DNA from: Pseudooceanicola aestuarii
Lineage (GTDB): Bacteria; Pseudomonadota; Alphaproteobacteria; Rhodobacterales; Rhodobacteraceae
DNA: 64,000 nt
Assembly: GCF_010614805.1 (NCBI RefSeq)
Contig: NZ_JAAFZC010000001.1
Span: 2,702,522-2,766,521, forward strand
Direction of reading: 5' to 3'
How positions within the stretch are numbered: the first letter of the stretch is position 1; every line of letters begins with the position of its first letter. Below the pieces are notes generated by a model. That model made no database searches. It saw nothing but the letters and a program-made list of their open reading frames with translations, and was not told where the DNA came from. The position numbers and the translations under genes were made by a program. Below, in pieces: positions 28,122-36,801 of this stretch.

Positions 28122-29377
28122 AGCACGTCCTTTCCGTTATGCTGGCGCGCCAGGTCCGTCAGGGCGCGCGGGCTGTCGATCTTGGCCGCGTTCAGGATCA
28201 GATCGCGCCCCATCATCAGGTTGCGCGCCTCCAGCGGGGCGCGAATGGCGGGGTCGGCGATCTCTTCGAAATCGGCGTTATGCGCGAGAGAAAGGCAGCG
28301 GCGGTGCATCTCGATCCCGCAGATGGACACCGCATCCTGCCAGATCTCGGCCAGCAGTTCGGTGCGCGCGGCGGCCGAGCTGTGGCCCTGATCCTCGAAC
28401 AGGGCAGCGGGGTAGAGCATCCCTGTCCGCTCGTTGTCCCACAGGCGGGTGAATTCGGCCTCATAGGCAGCAAAGGTGCCCTCGATCACCTCAAGCAGCC
28501 AATCCTGATAGGCGGCCAGATCATCGCCGCGATGGCCCGGCTGGCTGAAATAGGCCATCAGGTAATTCGCCGTCAGCATCCCGATGTCAAAGCCCAGCGG
28601 GCCGTATTGCGCGAATTCGGGGTCGATGACGCGCACGTCATCCTCGGTCGCCATGACAGAGCCGCTGTGCAGGTCGCCATGGAGCAGCGTTTCGGTATTG
28701 GCGGAGAATTTCAGCAGCATCCGCTGCGCCCGCGCCTTCAGCGCCGGATCGTCGCGCAGGATCTTGATCACCGGGTCAAGACCGGGGGTGTGGTTGTTCA
28801 GCTCTGCCTCGAAATAGGGATCGGTGAAGACCAGCCCCTCGGTGATGGCGGGGATTTCCACATTGCCGGAGAAGAGGCCCACATCGGCCTTCTTGTCCGC
28901 GCTTTTCATCGACAGTTCCGACCCGCGAAAGCCGGTGCGGGCGCAGAACAGGCCCAGCCGTTCGGCCAGCCCGTCGACGCGTTCGCCGGCGATCAGCTTC
29001 TGGCGCAGGATGCGATGCGGGGACAGGAATTCCATCACCACCAGCGCCTGCGTCTCGTCGAAATGCCAGACCTCGGGTACGGCGCCGGGATCGCGCGCGG
29101 CCTCCCGCGTCAGGGCGTGGTATTCGTAGAAGGCGCGGTACAGCGGCAGCGGCCAGCTGTCGCCCACCAGCCGCACGTAGGGCAGGGCCTGTTTGACGAT
29201 GGCAGCGCCCTGCGGCCCCTTGACGATGAACACAAGGTTCAGATTGCCGTCGCCGACCTCCTGCACGTCCCATTGCGTGGGATCGGGACCGACCTTTCCG
29301 GCCAGCAGGTCGATCCCCGCGAGCCGCGCGCCCAGCGTTTCGGCCGTCAGCGGTTCATACGCATCCTTGGCTGTCAT
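28118..29377 (-). CDS. mtnK: S-methyl-5-thioribose kinase
   Basis: A 419-residue kinase with a choline-kinase/APH fold that phosphorylates 5-methylthioribose at C1 using ATP. The MtnK pattern is clear: [15 protein letters not shown] (residues 40-54, nucleotide loop), [17 protein letters not shown] with the ATP-binding Lys62, [12 protein letters not shown] with the catalytic Asp235, and [17 protein letters not shown] (residues 250-266, metal-binding DxE). The ATG at 29377 has GGAGGAG ten bases upstream. It is the first gene of the minus-strand operon, 145 bases from the divergent transporter. It may also accept 5-deoxyribose, as MtnK homologues of the DHAP shunt do. Confidence 0.94.
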
Positions 29378-29428
29378 GCGACGATTCTCCTCCGGTTTTT
29401 CGCGAACATTCCATCACGTTCTACAATA

Positions 29429-29443
29429 GTCAATCCAATTGAC
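29429..29443. promoter_or_regulatory. Candidate operator in the divergent promoter region
   Basis: GTCAATCCAATTGAC is a perfect six-base inverted repeat with a 3-base spacer. It sits in the AT-rich centre of the 145-base region between mtnK (minus) and the transporter ATPase (plus). It is placed so that one bound regulator could control both operons. The SorC-type regulator is the likely ligand; this is inference from position. Confidence 0.5.
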
Positions 29444-29522
29444 AAACGACAGTCGGGGCGGAATATAGGGCGTCGCAGCCCCTGTTTCGGGCCGCGATAC
29501 CTGGAGGGGGCCCGGAGGGGGA

Positions 29523-31043
29523 ATGACGGATACAGCCTGTAAAATCAGGGATCTGAAGAAATCGTTCGGCCAGAATCATGTTCTGCGCGGAATCGATCTG
29601 GACCTGCACCCGGGAGAGGTGACCGTCCTGATGGGGGCCAATGGCGCGGGCAAGTCCACGCTGGTCAAGGTGCTGTGCGGCTATCACGGCCGCGACGCCG
29701 GCACGATCGAGCTGGGCGGCCAGCCCTATGAGCCCGTGGATGCCGCCGATGCCATCGGCAAGGGCGTCGTGACGGTGCACCAGAACATCAACGACGGCGT
29801 GATCCCCGATCTGGACGTGGCGACCAACCTGACCCTGGACCGTCTGACAGGGTCGGGTGCACGGCTGTTCGTGCGTGACCGCGCCTTGCGCCGGGAGGCC
29901 ACCCGCGTGGCCGAGGGCATGGGCCTGACCATGGATGTGCGCACCCGCGTTGCCGATCTGGACGTGGCGGATCGCCAGATGATCGCCATCGCCCGCGCCA
30001 TGGCCCGCGCCCCGCGCATCCTGATCCTGGACGAGCCGACCTCCTCCCTTTCCGCGACGGAGGCGGAGCGGCTGTTCCAGCTGATTGACCGTCTGCGGGA
30101 GCAGGGGGTCGCGATCCTCTACATTTCGCACCGCATGTCCGATATCCGCCGCGTGGCGGACCGGATCGTGTGCATGCGCGACGGCGCGATCTCCGGCCTG
30201 TTTTCCGAGGCGCCGCTGGATTACGAAGGCGCGGTCTCGGCCATGCTGGGCCACCGGATGACCGATGTGGACATCGATCCGCAGCCCGGCACAACCCCGG
30301 TGTTGGAGTTGACGGGGCTGAAGCTGAAGGTCGACAGCGCGGCCATCGATCTGACCGCCCGCGATGGCGAGGTTGTGGCGATCACCGGGCTGCTGGGCAG
30401 CGGCAAGACGCGGCTGGCGGAGATCCTCTTTGGCCTGGCGCAGCCGGTGGCGGGCACCATGCAGATCGACGGAGCCGCCTATGCCCCCGGATCCGCGCGC
30501 GAGGCGGTGGGACGGGGCGTCTTCATGTCGCCCAAGGATCGCGGCTCCAACGCGGTGATCCCTGATTTCGACATTGCCGACAACATGACGCTGCCGTTTC
30601 TGGGCGCGTTCAGCCGTCTGTCCTTTCTGACCCCGCGTCGGCAGGCGCGCGTCACGGACGAGATGATCGCCCGCATCGGCATCGTCTGCCAGGGCGGCAC
30701 CGACAGCATCCTGACCCTGTCTGGGGGCAACCAGCAGAAGGTGATGATCGGTCGCTGGCTGATCGAGCCGGCACGGGTGCTGTTGCTGGACGAGCCGTTC
30801 CAGGGCGTGGACATCGGCGCACGCCGCGACATCGGCCGCCATATCCGCAACTCGGCCAAGGGCCGGGCCACGATCGTCTTCGTCGCCGAAATCGACGAGG
30901 CGCTGGAAATCGCCGACCGCATCATCGTGCTGAACGAAGGCGCGATCGCCGGAGAACATATCAATCAGAACATCGACCTTGCCGCGCTGGTCTCCCAGGT
31001 TTCGGGACCGGCGGGGCAGAGCGTCGGGGCAGAGGGACGATAA
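29523..31043 (+). CDS. Ribose-type (CUT2) sugar ABC transporter, double ATPase
   Basis: A 506-residue protein with two ATPase domains, as in RbsA. Domain 1 has Walker A GANGAGKST (about residues 40-48), a weak signature DVADRQMIAIARAMA and Walker B ILILDEPTSSLSA. Domain 2 has the reduced Walker A TGLLGSGKTRLAE, the signature LSGGNQQKVMIGRWL and VLLLDEPFQGVD. The asymmetry is normal for the family. The ATG at 29523 follows a purine-rich GGAGGGGGAATG. The stop overlaps the permease start (TAATG, 31041-31045). It is the first gene of the plus-strand operon of importer, mutarotase, transketolase pair and RuBisCO-like protein; the substrate is inferred to be 5-methylthioribose or a related pentose. 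Confidence 0.93.
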   Translation: MTDTACKIRDLKKSFGQNHVLRGIDLDLHPGEVTVLMGANGAGKSTLVKVLCGYHGRDAGTIELGGQPYEPVDAADAIGKGVVTVHQNINDGVIPDLDVATNLTLDRLTGSGARLFVRDRALRREATRVAEGMGLTMDVRTRVADLDVADRQMIAIARAMARAPRILILDEPTSSLSATEAERLFQLIDRLREQGVAILYISHRMSDIRRVADRIVCMRDGAISGLFSEAPLDYEGAVSAMLGHRMTDVDIDPQPGTTPVLELTGLKLKVDSAAIDLTARDGEVVAITGLLGSGKTRLAEILFGLAQPVAGTMQIDGAAYAPGSAREAVGRGVFMSPKDRGSNAVIPDFDIADNMTLPFLGAFSRLSFLTPRRQARVTDEMIARIGIVCQGGTDSILTLSGGNQQKVMIGRWLIEPARVLLLDEPFQGVDIGARRDIGRHIRNSAKGRATIVFVAEIDEALEIADRIIVLNEGAIAGEHINQNIDLAALVSQVSGPAGQSVGAEGR

Positions 31044-32056
31044 TGGGCAACGAACGGCTGCTGAATTTCGCCATCAAGTATGGCTTCCTGATCCTGTTGG
31101 CGGCGCTTGTCGTCTACTTCAGCCTGAACAGCAATGGCTTTGCCTCGCCACGCTCGGCGGTGTTCATCCTGCAATCCGTGGCGATCACCGGGATCCTGGC
31201 GCTTGGCGTGACCTGCACGCTGGTGGTGGACGGGTTCGACCTGTCCATCGGCGCGGTCGCGACCTCGGCCTTGATGCTGTCGGCCTATGTCATGGTGGTG
31301 CTGGAAATGTCGGCGGGCATGGCGATCCTGCTGTGCCTTCTGATGGGCGCGGCCGTGGGGCTGGTCAACGGGCTGTTGATCGTGAAGTTCCGGGTGCCCG
31401 ACCTGCTGGCGACGCTGGGGATGATGTTCCTGCTGATCGGCCTGCAACGGATCCCGACGCAGGGCAATTCCATCGCCACCGGCATGTCGCTGCCCGACGG
31501 ATCCAACGCCGAGGGCACGTTCTCGCCCGCGTTCCTGTGGCTGGGCCGGCACCGGATGGATTTCTTCCTGGAGAACCTGCTGCCCGTTCCGGTGGTGATC
31601 TTCCTGCTGATCGCCCTGGGCGTCTGGCTGTTCCTGGGGTTCACGCGGCAGGGGCGGCTGATGTATGCCATCGGCTCGAACGAGCGGGCGGCGGGCCTCG
31701 TGGGGGCGCCGGTCAACCGCTACAAGGTCATGGCCTACATGATCTCGGGGGTCATGGCCTCCATCGGGGGGATGCTGCTGGCCGCACGGCTGGGCCGGGG
31801 CGATATCGCCTCGGGGACCAACCTGCTGCTGGACAGCGTGGCCGCCGCGCTGATCGGCTTTGCCGTGCTGGGCGCTGCGCGGCCCAATGCCTTCGGCACC
31901 GCGACGGGCGCGCTGTTCGTGGGGATCCTGTTGCAGGGTCTGACGATGATGAACGCGCCCTATTACACGCAGGATTTCGTGAAGGGGGCGGTGCTGGTCA
32001 TCGCGCTTGTCTTCACGTTCTACCTGTCCTCGCGCCGTGGCGCGACGGGCAAGTGA
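31043..32056 (+). CDS. Ribose-type (CUT2) sugar ABC transporter, permease
   Basis: A 337-residue inner-membrane protein with eight to ten helices and the RbsC pattern. GVTCTLVVDGFDLSIGAVA (residues 55-73) corresponds to the conserved GGIDLSVG segment, and AIGSNERAAGLVGAPVNRYKV is the cytoplasmic coupling loop. The central loop with IPTQGNSIATGMSLPDGSNAEG is long. The gene begins in a one-base overlap with the ATPase stop. It forms the channel together with the double ATPase and the binding protein that follows 28 bases later. Confidence 0.93.
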   Translation: MGNERLLNFAIKYGFLILLAALVVYFSLNSNGFASPRSAVFILQSVAITGILALGVTCTLVVDGFDLSIGAVATSALMLSAYVMVVLEMSAGMAILLCLLMGAAVGLVNGLLIVKFRVPDLLATLGMMFLLIGLQRIPTQGNSIATGMSLPDGSNAEGTFSPAFLWLGRHRMDFFLENLLPVPVVIFLLIALGVWLFLGFTRQGRLMYAIGSNERAAGLVGAPVNRYKVMAYMISGVMASIGGMLLAARLGRGDIASGTNLLLDSVAAALIGFAVLGAARPNAFGTATGALFVGILLQGLTMMNAPYYTQDFVKGAVLVIALVFTFYLSSRRGATGK

Positions 32057-32084
32057 TCTCAGGGGAACCAAGGGAGGACCCAAC

Positions 32085-33125
32085 ATGTTCAGACGCAACT
32101 TTCTGAAATTCACCGGCGCTGCCGCCATCGCGCTGTCGGCCGTTCCGGTCGCGGCTGCGGACATGCCCGCGCCGTTCGACAATGCGGGCGAGGTGAAGAT
32201 CGCGCTGGTGCGCTATCTCTCCACCGGCGATTTCTTCCAATCCTACCTGTCTGGCGTGGAACAGCAGGCCGCCGCCATCGGCGTGGATCTGCGGGTGCTG
32301 GACAGCCGCCAGGATGCCGCGCTTCAGGCCGATATGGTCGATCAGGCCATCGCCCTGGGCGTGGACGGGATCATTATCCAGCACGGGCTGACCGAATCCA
32401 TGAAGCCGGCCGCACAGCGCGCGGTGGATGCGGGCATCAAGGTCGTGGCCTTTGACGTCGATGTCGAAAACGACGCCATCCCCCAGGTGGAGCAATCCGA
32501 CTACCTGCTGGCCAAGCTGGCGCTGGACCAGGCGATCGAGGATCATGGCAACGGCTTTACCGCCGGCTATGTCTACGTCCCCGGCATCGCGCCACTGGAC
32601 CGTCGTGACGTCGCCTGGAAAGAGGTGAAGGAAGCCAACCCCGACATCACCGAAGCCGCGCAATTCGGCACGCTGGACAACCCGATCGCCAATTCGGTCG
32701 CCAACCAGGCGCGGTCCGTCCTTCAGGCCAATCCGATGATCAACGTCATGTTCGCGCCGTTCGACGAATTCGCCAAGGGCGTCAAGATTGCCGTGGACGA
32801 GGCCGGGCTGACCCAGGACATCGACATCTATTCCGCCGATGTCTCCACTGCCGACATCTCGGCCATGCGGGAGCCGGACAGCGCCTGGGTGGCCACCGTT
32901 GCCACCAACCCCTCCGTGGTGGGCGAAGTCTCCGTCCGGGCGCTGGCGCTGATGCTGGCGGGTGAAATGCCGGGCGAAAGCATCGTCGTGCCGCCGACGC
33001 TGATCACCCAGGATTTCCTGAACGAGAACGACGTCAAGAACATGGAAGAGCTGGGCGCCAAGATGCCGCAGTTCCAACATGCCGACGTCGCCATGGCCGA
33101 GTGGATGCCGCTTCCGGCACGCTAA
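32085..33125 (+). CDS. Ribose-type sugar ABC transporter, periplasmic binding protein
   Basis: A 346-residue exported protein of the periplasmic-binding-protein-like I fold. A signal peptide with a Tat-like RRNFLKFTG start (MFRRNFLKFTGAAAIALSAV) is cleaved near VAAADMP. The body has VKIALVRYLSTGDFFQSYLSGVEQ, LDSRQDAALQADMVDQAIALGVDGIIIQ and the second-lobe strand INVMFAPFDEFAKGVKIAVDE, all as in RbsB-like proteins. The ATG at 32085 has AGGGAGGA eight bases upstream. An open frame from 32007 overlaps the permease gene and is not used. The bound sugar is not known; the locus argues for a 5-substituted ribose. Confidence 0.92.
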   Translation: MFRRNFLKFTGAAAIALSAVPVAAADMPAPFDNAGEVKIALVRYLSTGDFFQSYLSGVEQQAAAIGVDLRVLDSRQDAALQADMVDQAIALGVDGIIIQHGLTESMKPAAQRAVDAGIKVVAFDVDVENDAIPQVEQSDYLLAKLALDQAIEDHGNGFTAGYVYVPGIAPLDRRDVAWKEVKEANPDITEAAQFGTLDNPIANSVANQARSVLQANPMINVMFAPFDEFAKGVKIAVDEAGLTQDIDIYSADVSTADISAMREPDSAWVATVATNPSVVGEVSVRALALMLAGEMPGESIVVPPTLITQDFLNENDVKNMEELGAKMPQFQHADVAMAEWMPLPAR

Positions 33126-33133
33126 GCTTCACG

Positions 33134-33159
33134 GGTCCGTCCCCACGCGGGGGCGGGCC
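33134..33159 (+). promoter_or_regulatory. Intercistronic stem-loop after the binding-protein gene
   Basis: An 11-base-pair stem (33134-33144 with 33149-33159, two G-T pairs) closed by ACGC lies 8 bases after the binding-protein stop. There is no T-run. Like the hairpins after phnD and the peptide-binding-protein gene, it may favour high binding-protein mRNA. Confidence 0.6.
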
Positions 33160-33183
33160 GCTTCTGACAGGAGACGCGACACA

Positions 33184-33627
33184 ATGCTGAACGGTATCGA
33201 CGGACGGATCACCCCGACCCTTCTGCATTGTCTCGCCCGGATGGGGCATGGCGACGATCTGGTCATCGCCGATGCCAATTTTGCCGCCGACAGCACCGCG
33301 CGCCATTGCGTGGTGGACCGCCCCATCCCGCTGGCCGGGCTTGATGCGGTGCAGGCCATCGACGTCATCACCGGCCTGCTGCCCCTCGACGGGTTCGGCG
33401 ATTTCGCCGCGCTGCGGATGGAAATCGACGGCGACGCGCAGGAGATGGGCGAGGTTCACCACCAGGCCTGGGCGGTCCTGCGCCCCCGCCTGCCCGAGGG
33501 CGGACAGCTGACCAATTGCCCCCGCCCCCGGTTCTACGATCACGCGAAAACCGCCTTTGCCGTGGTGCAGACGGCGGAAACCCGGCCCTTTGGCTGCTTC
33601 ATCCTGAAAAAGGGGGTCGTCTTCTGA
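33184..33627 (+). CDS. RbsD/FucU-family sugar mutarotase
   Basis: A 147-residue protein matching the FucU branch over its whole length. It begins MLNGIDGRITPTLLHCLARMGHGDDLVIADANFAADS, shown here by its key residues: His in MGHGDDLVIADANF (catalytic His and Asp), YDHAKTAFAVVQTAE with the active-site Tyr, and the C-terminal FGCFILKKGVVF. It would interconvert anomers of the imported sugar so that the kinase receives the right form; FucU acts on fucose, RbsD on ribose pyranose/furanose. The ATG at 33184 has AGGAGA eight bases upstream. It lies between the transporter and the transketolase genes on the same strand. Confidence 0.92.
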   Translation: MLNGIDGRITPTLLHCLARMGHGDDLVIADANFAADSTARHCVVDRPIPLAGLDAVQAIDVITGLLPLDGFGDFAALRMEIDGDAQEMGEVHHQAWAVLRPRLPEGGQLTNCPRPRFYDHAKTAFAVVQTAETRPFGCFILKKGVVF

Positions 33628-33721
33628 TCCCCTGAACCTGCCCGGCGGCGTGCCGCGCGGGCCCGGACCAACGGCAATCCCCCGCGCCCCGACTGGCGGC
33701 GGGAAACAACGGAGTGTTGCG

Positions 33722-34648
33722 ATGCGCAATGACAAGACGACGGAGGACGTGGCGCTCGGTATTCGGCGGCGCGTGTTCGAACACGCGATGCGGAACAACG
33801 GCGGCTATCTCAGCCAGGCCTGTTCGGCGGCTGAACAGCTGGCCTGGCTGTATCACGAGGAGCTGAAGCTGGGCGCGCCCACGCTGCCCGCCGTGCCCAA
33901 ACCGTTCGAGGGTGTGCCCTCGGCCGATAATCCCGATTACCACACCGGCGCGGGCTACAACGGCCCCTTCGCCCCGGAGTTCGACAGGCTGTTCATCGCG
34001 CCCGCGCATTACGCGCTGGTCGCCTATGCCACGCTGATCGAAACCGGGCGCATGGCACCCGAGGGGCTGGAGATGTTCAACAAGGACGGCTCCAGCGTCG
34101 AGATGATCGGCGCGGAACATTCGCCGGGCATGGAGGTGCACAACGGCACCCTGGGCATCGGCCTGTCTACCGGCGCGGGCCTGGCCTATGGCCGCAAGCG
34201 GCGCGGCGAACCGGGGCGCACCTGGGTCTTCATGTCCGACGGCGAGGTCCAGGAGGGTCAGACCTGGGAGGCCGTGCAGGCCTGTGCGCATCACGGGATC
34301 GACAACCTGTATGCCATCATGGACGTCAACGATCAGCAATGTGACGGCGCCATGGATTCGGTGATGGAAGTCGGCGACATCCGCACCAAGTTCGAGAATT
34401 TCGGCGCCCGCTGCGTCGAGGTTGACGGCCATGACCTGTCCGCCATCCGCGATGCGGCCAAGGAAACGCATGAAGGCCGGCCACTGATCATCCTGGCGCG
34501 CACCTCGCCCTTCCACACGATGTCGATCCTGGAGGAGCGGTTCCCCCGGCTGCATTACGTGCGCTTCAAGTCCGAGGACGAGCGCGCGCGCTTCAACACC
34601 TCCATCGCCGCCGATCTTGGCGTCGATCCCATCGACTACGCCCATTGA
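33722..34648 (+). CDS. Transketolase-like protein, N-terminal (ThDP-binding) subunit
   Basis: A 308-residue split-transketolase alpha subunit. The thiamine-diphosphate motif is SDGEVQEGQTWEA (residues 172-184) through ND at 203-204. EHSPGMEVHNGTLGIGLSTGAGLAYG (133-157) and the GHDLSAIRDA segment are also typical. Against ordinary transketolases the substrate-side motif SKGH is replaced by APAH (residues 93-96). The segment before it (AVPKPFEGVPSADNPDYHTGAGYNG region) is unusual, so the substrate is probably not xylulose-5-phosphate itself. The ATG at 33722 has CGGAG upstream; the frame is open to 33650. The C-terminal subunit follows after 12 bases. Split transketolases of this kind serve sugar catabolism, for example apulose-4-phosphate transketolase AptAB. 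Confidence 0.88.
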   Translation: MRNDKTTEDVALGIRRRVFEHAMRNNGGYLSQACSAAEQLAWLYHEELKLGAPTLPAVPKPFEGVPSADNPDYHTGAGYNGPFAPEFDRLFIAPAHYALVAYATLIETGRMAPEGLEMFNKDGSSVEMIGAEHSPGMEVHNGTLGIGLSTGAGLAYGRKRRGEPGRTWVFMSDGEVQEGQTWEAVQACAHHGIDNLYAIMDVNDQQCDGAMDSVMEVGDIRTKFENFGARCVEVDGHDLSAIRDAAKETHEGRPLIILARTSPFHTMSILEERFPRLHYVRFKSEDERARFNTSIAADLGVDPIDYAH

Positions 34649-34660
34649 GGAGCCCGCGAC

Positions 34661-35665
34661 ATGGTTGAAATGGTTTCCCGCCCCTATGCCTCGGCCTTCG
34701 AGAAATTCGCCGCCGGCAATCCCGACATCCTGTGCCTGTCGGCCGATCTGACCTCCTCCTGCGAGATCGACGGTTTCCGCGACCGGCATCCGGATCAGTT
34801 CATCTCCATGGGGATGGCCGAACAGAACATGATGAGCTTTGCCGGGGGGCTGGGTCTGGCCGGGTTCCGGCCCTTCATCCACACTTTCGGCGTGTTCATG
34901 TATCGCCGGCCCTACGATCAGCTGATGGCCTCGGTCGCCTATCCACGGCGCAAGGTACGGCTGATGGGCTTCCTGCCCGGCATCACCACCCCCGGCGGCA
35001 TGACGCACCAGTCGATCGAGGATATCTCGGTCATGCGGTCGATCCCCAACATGTCCATCCTGGAAACCGGCGACGCGACCGAGGTGGAAAGCATCTGCGA
35101 AGCCGCCGACAGCATTGACGGTCCGGTCTGGTGCCGTGTGCTGCGCGGGTCCGTGCCGCGCCTGTTCGACACGCCGATCAAGGTGGGGGAGATGCGGGTG
35201 CTGTCCGAAGGGGACGACATCCTGGTCGTGACCTCGGGCATCACCACGGAGGAGGCGATGCGCGCCCGGTCCGCCCTGTCCAAGGCCGGCCTGTCCATCC
35301 GGCACATCCATCTGCACACGATCAAGCCCTTCGATCACAAGCAGCTGCTGGACCACATCGGTTCGGTCAGGGGCGGTGTCGTGACGCTGGAAAACCACGT
35401 GACCGAAGGCGGCATCGGTTCGCTGGTGGCCGAGACGATGGCCGATGCGGGCGTGGGCAAACGTCTGGTCCGGCTGGGGCTGAAGGACACCTATGCCCAC
35501 GGCGGATCGCGCCCCTATCTGATGCGCTATTACGGGCTGGACGCACTGGCGCTGGTGCGTGGGATCGAGGATCTGATGGGGCAGGATTTCGGCATCTCCG
35601 AAGATGATCTGGACGCCGCCCGGGTCGAGGATGTGCATTCCCTGGTGAAGGCCGAGGCCCTGTGA
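34661..35665 (+). CDS. Transketolase-like protein, C-terminal (pyrimidine-binding) subunit
   Basis: A 334-residue beta subunit with the transketolase pyrimidine and C-terminal domains. It has the catalytic Glu in MGMAEQNMMSFAGGLGLAG (residues 47-65), GGMTHQSIEDISVMRSIPNM (the conserved GPTHQ..ED segment) and VVTLENHVTEGGIGSLVAE near 245. With the preceding subunit it forms a two-chain ThDP enzyme cleaving a ketose phosphate at C2-C3. The ATG at 34661 follows TTGAGGAG. Its stop codon lies next to the start of the RuBisCO-like gene, so the two are translated in series. Confidence 0.9.
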   Translation: MVEMVSRPYASAFEKFAAGNPDILCLSADLTSSCEIDGFRDRHPDQFISMGMAEQNMMSFAGGLGLAGFRPFIHTFGVFMYRRPYDQLMASVAYPRRKVRLMGFLPGITTPGGMTHQSIEDISVMRSIPNMSILETGDATEVESICEAADSIDGPVWCRVLRGSVPRLFDTPIKVGEMRVLSEGDDILVVTSGITTEEAMRARSALSKAGLSIRHIHLHTIKPFDHKQLLDHIGSVRGGVVTLENHVTEGGIGSLVAETMADAGVGKRLVRLGLKDTYAHGGSRPYLMRYYGLDALALVRGIEDLMGQDFGISEDDLDAARVEDVHSLVKAEAL

Positions 35666-35676
35666 TGGAGGCGTCG

Positions 35677-36801
35677 ATGGATCGCTTTTCCGTCACCTAC
35701 CGGATCGTGGCGGATGACATGGCGGATGCGGAAAGCCGCGCCGCCAACATCGCGCTGGAAGACACGGTGGAAATCCCCCGCGACGTGGTGCCCAGCGGCT
35801 ATGTCGAGGATGTGGTGCTGGGCCGGGTGGAGGAGGTCGTGCAGCAGGACGATCACGTCTTTCGCGCGCGCGTGGCCTATCACATCGACGCGGTGGGCCG
35901 GGAATTGCCGCAATTCCTGAACGTGGTGCTGGGCAATGCCTCCATCCTTGCCGGGGTGAAGGCGCTGTCGATCACCCCCAATGCCGATGTGCTGGATCGC
36001 TTTCCCGGTGCGCAATTCGGCGTCGCGGGGCTGCGCCGCCTGACCGGGCGGGACAGCGGCGGCTACGTCTGCCCGGTGATCAAGCCGCAGGGCTCCAGCG
36101 CAGAGACGCTGGCGCGGCTGTGTTACCTGACCGCGCGGGCGGGGGCCGACATCGTCAAGGAGGATCACGGCCTGGCCAACCAGGATGCCGCGCCCTTTGC
36201 CGAACGAGTCCGGCAATGTGCCGAGGCGGTGAACCGTGCCAATGCCGAACGCGCCGATGCAGGAGAGGCGACAAGATCGCTCTATTTCGCGAACCTTGGT
36301 GGCCATGGCGATCAGGTGCGCGAGATGGCCCTGCATGCGCAGGAGGCGGGCGCCCATGGCGTGCTGCTGATCCCCGGTCTTTACGGCTTCGATGCGATGA
36401 ACCGGCTGGCGCGGGATCCCGATTTCACCCTGCCGATCATGGCCCATCCCAGCCATCTGGGCCCCTATGTGCTTTCGCCTGATCACGGCTATGCGCATGG
36501 GATGCTGTTCGGCACCCTGATGCGGCTGGCGGGGGCGGATATCTCGGTCTTTCCGAACCATGGCGGGCGCTTCGGGTTCTCCCTCGCACAATGCGAGGAG
36601 ATCGTGCAGGCCTGCCGTGGTCCGGGACCGGGGGCGGCGATCCTGCCCAGCCCCGGCGGCGGGATGAGCCTGGACCGGCTGCCCGACATGATGCGTCTCT
36701 ACGGTGAGGATTGCGTTTATCTTCTGGGCGGAAGCCTGCTGCGCTACGGTGACCGGATCGGCGATGCCATCCGGGAAATGCGAAGCGCGCTGGACGGCTG
36801 A
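35677..36801 (+). CDS. RuBisCO-like protein (form IV RuBisCO large-subunit family)
   Basis: A 374-residue member of the RuBisCO large-subunit superfamily. Order of motifs: FSVTYRI (2-10), VIKPQGSSAETLARL with Lys136 (RuBisCO Lys175 position), DIVKEDHGLANQDAAPF with Lys161 (carbamate Lys201 position), Asp163 kept and His164 where RuBisCO has Glu204, then IMAHPSHLG, FPNHGGRFGFS and PSPGGGMSLDRLPDM. The changes exclude CO2 fixation and fit a form IV isomerase or enolase. The best characterised relative in a methylthioadenosine context is the Rhodospirillum rubrum 5-methylthioribulose-1-phosphate isomerase. Apionate-pathway relatives (OiaX/OiaT) are the alternative. The start is taken at 35677 (GGAGG five bases upstream); an ATG at 35665 overlapping the previous stop is possible. 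It is the last gene of the operon. Confidence 0.9.
   Translation: MDRFSVTYRIVADDMADAESRAANIALEDTVEIPRDVVPSGYVEDVVLGRVEEVVQQDDHVFRARVAYHIDAVGRELPQFLNVVLGNASILAGVKALSITPNADVLDRFPGAQFGVAGLRRLTGRDSGGYVCPVIKPQGSSAETLARLCYLTARAGADIVKEDHGLANQDAAPFAERVRQCAEAVNRANAERADAGEATRSLYFANLGGHGDQVREMALHAQEAGAHGVLLIPGLYGFDAMNRLARDPDFTLPIMAHPSHLGPYVLSPDHGYAHGMLFGTLMRLAGADISVFPNHGGRFGFSLAQCEEIVQACRGPGPGAAILPSPGGGMSLDRLPDMMRLYGEDCVYLLGGSLLRYGDRIGDAIREMRSALDG

Noticed and set aside
35677..36801. A genuine CO2-fixing RuBisCO.
   Set aside because: The metal-site Glu is His, loop regions are form IV-like, and there is no small subunit, phosphoribulokinase or activase nearby.
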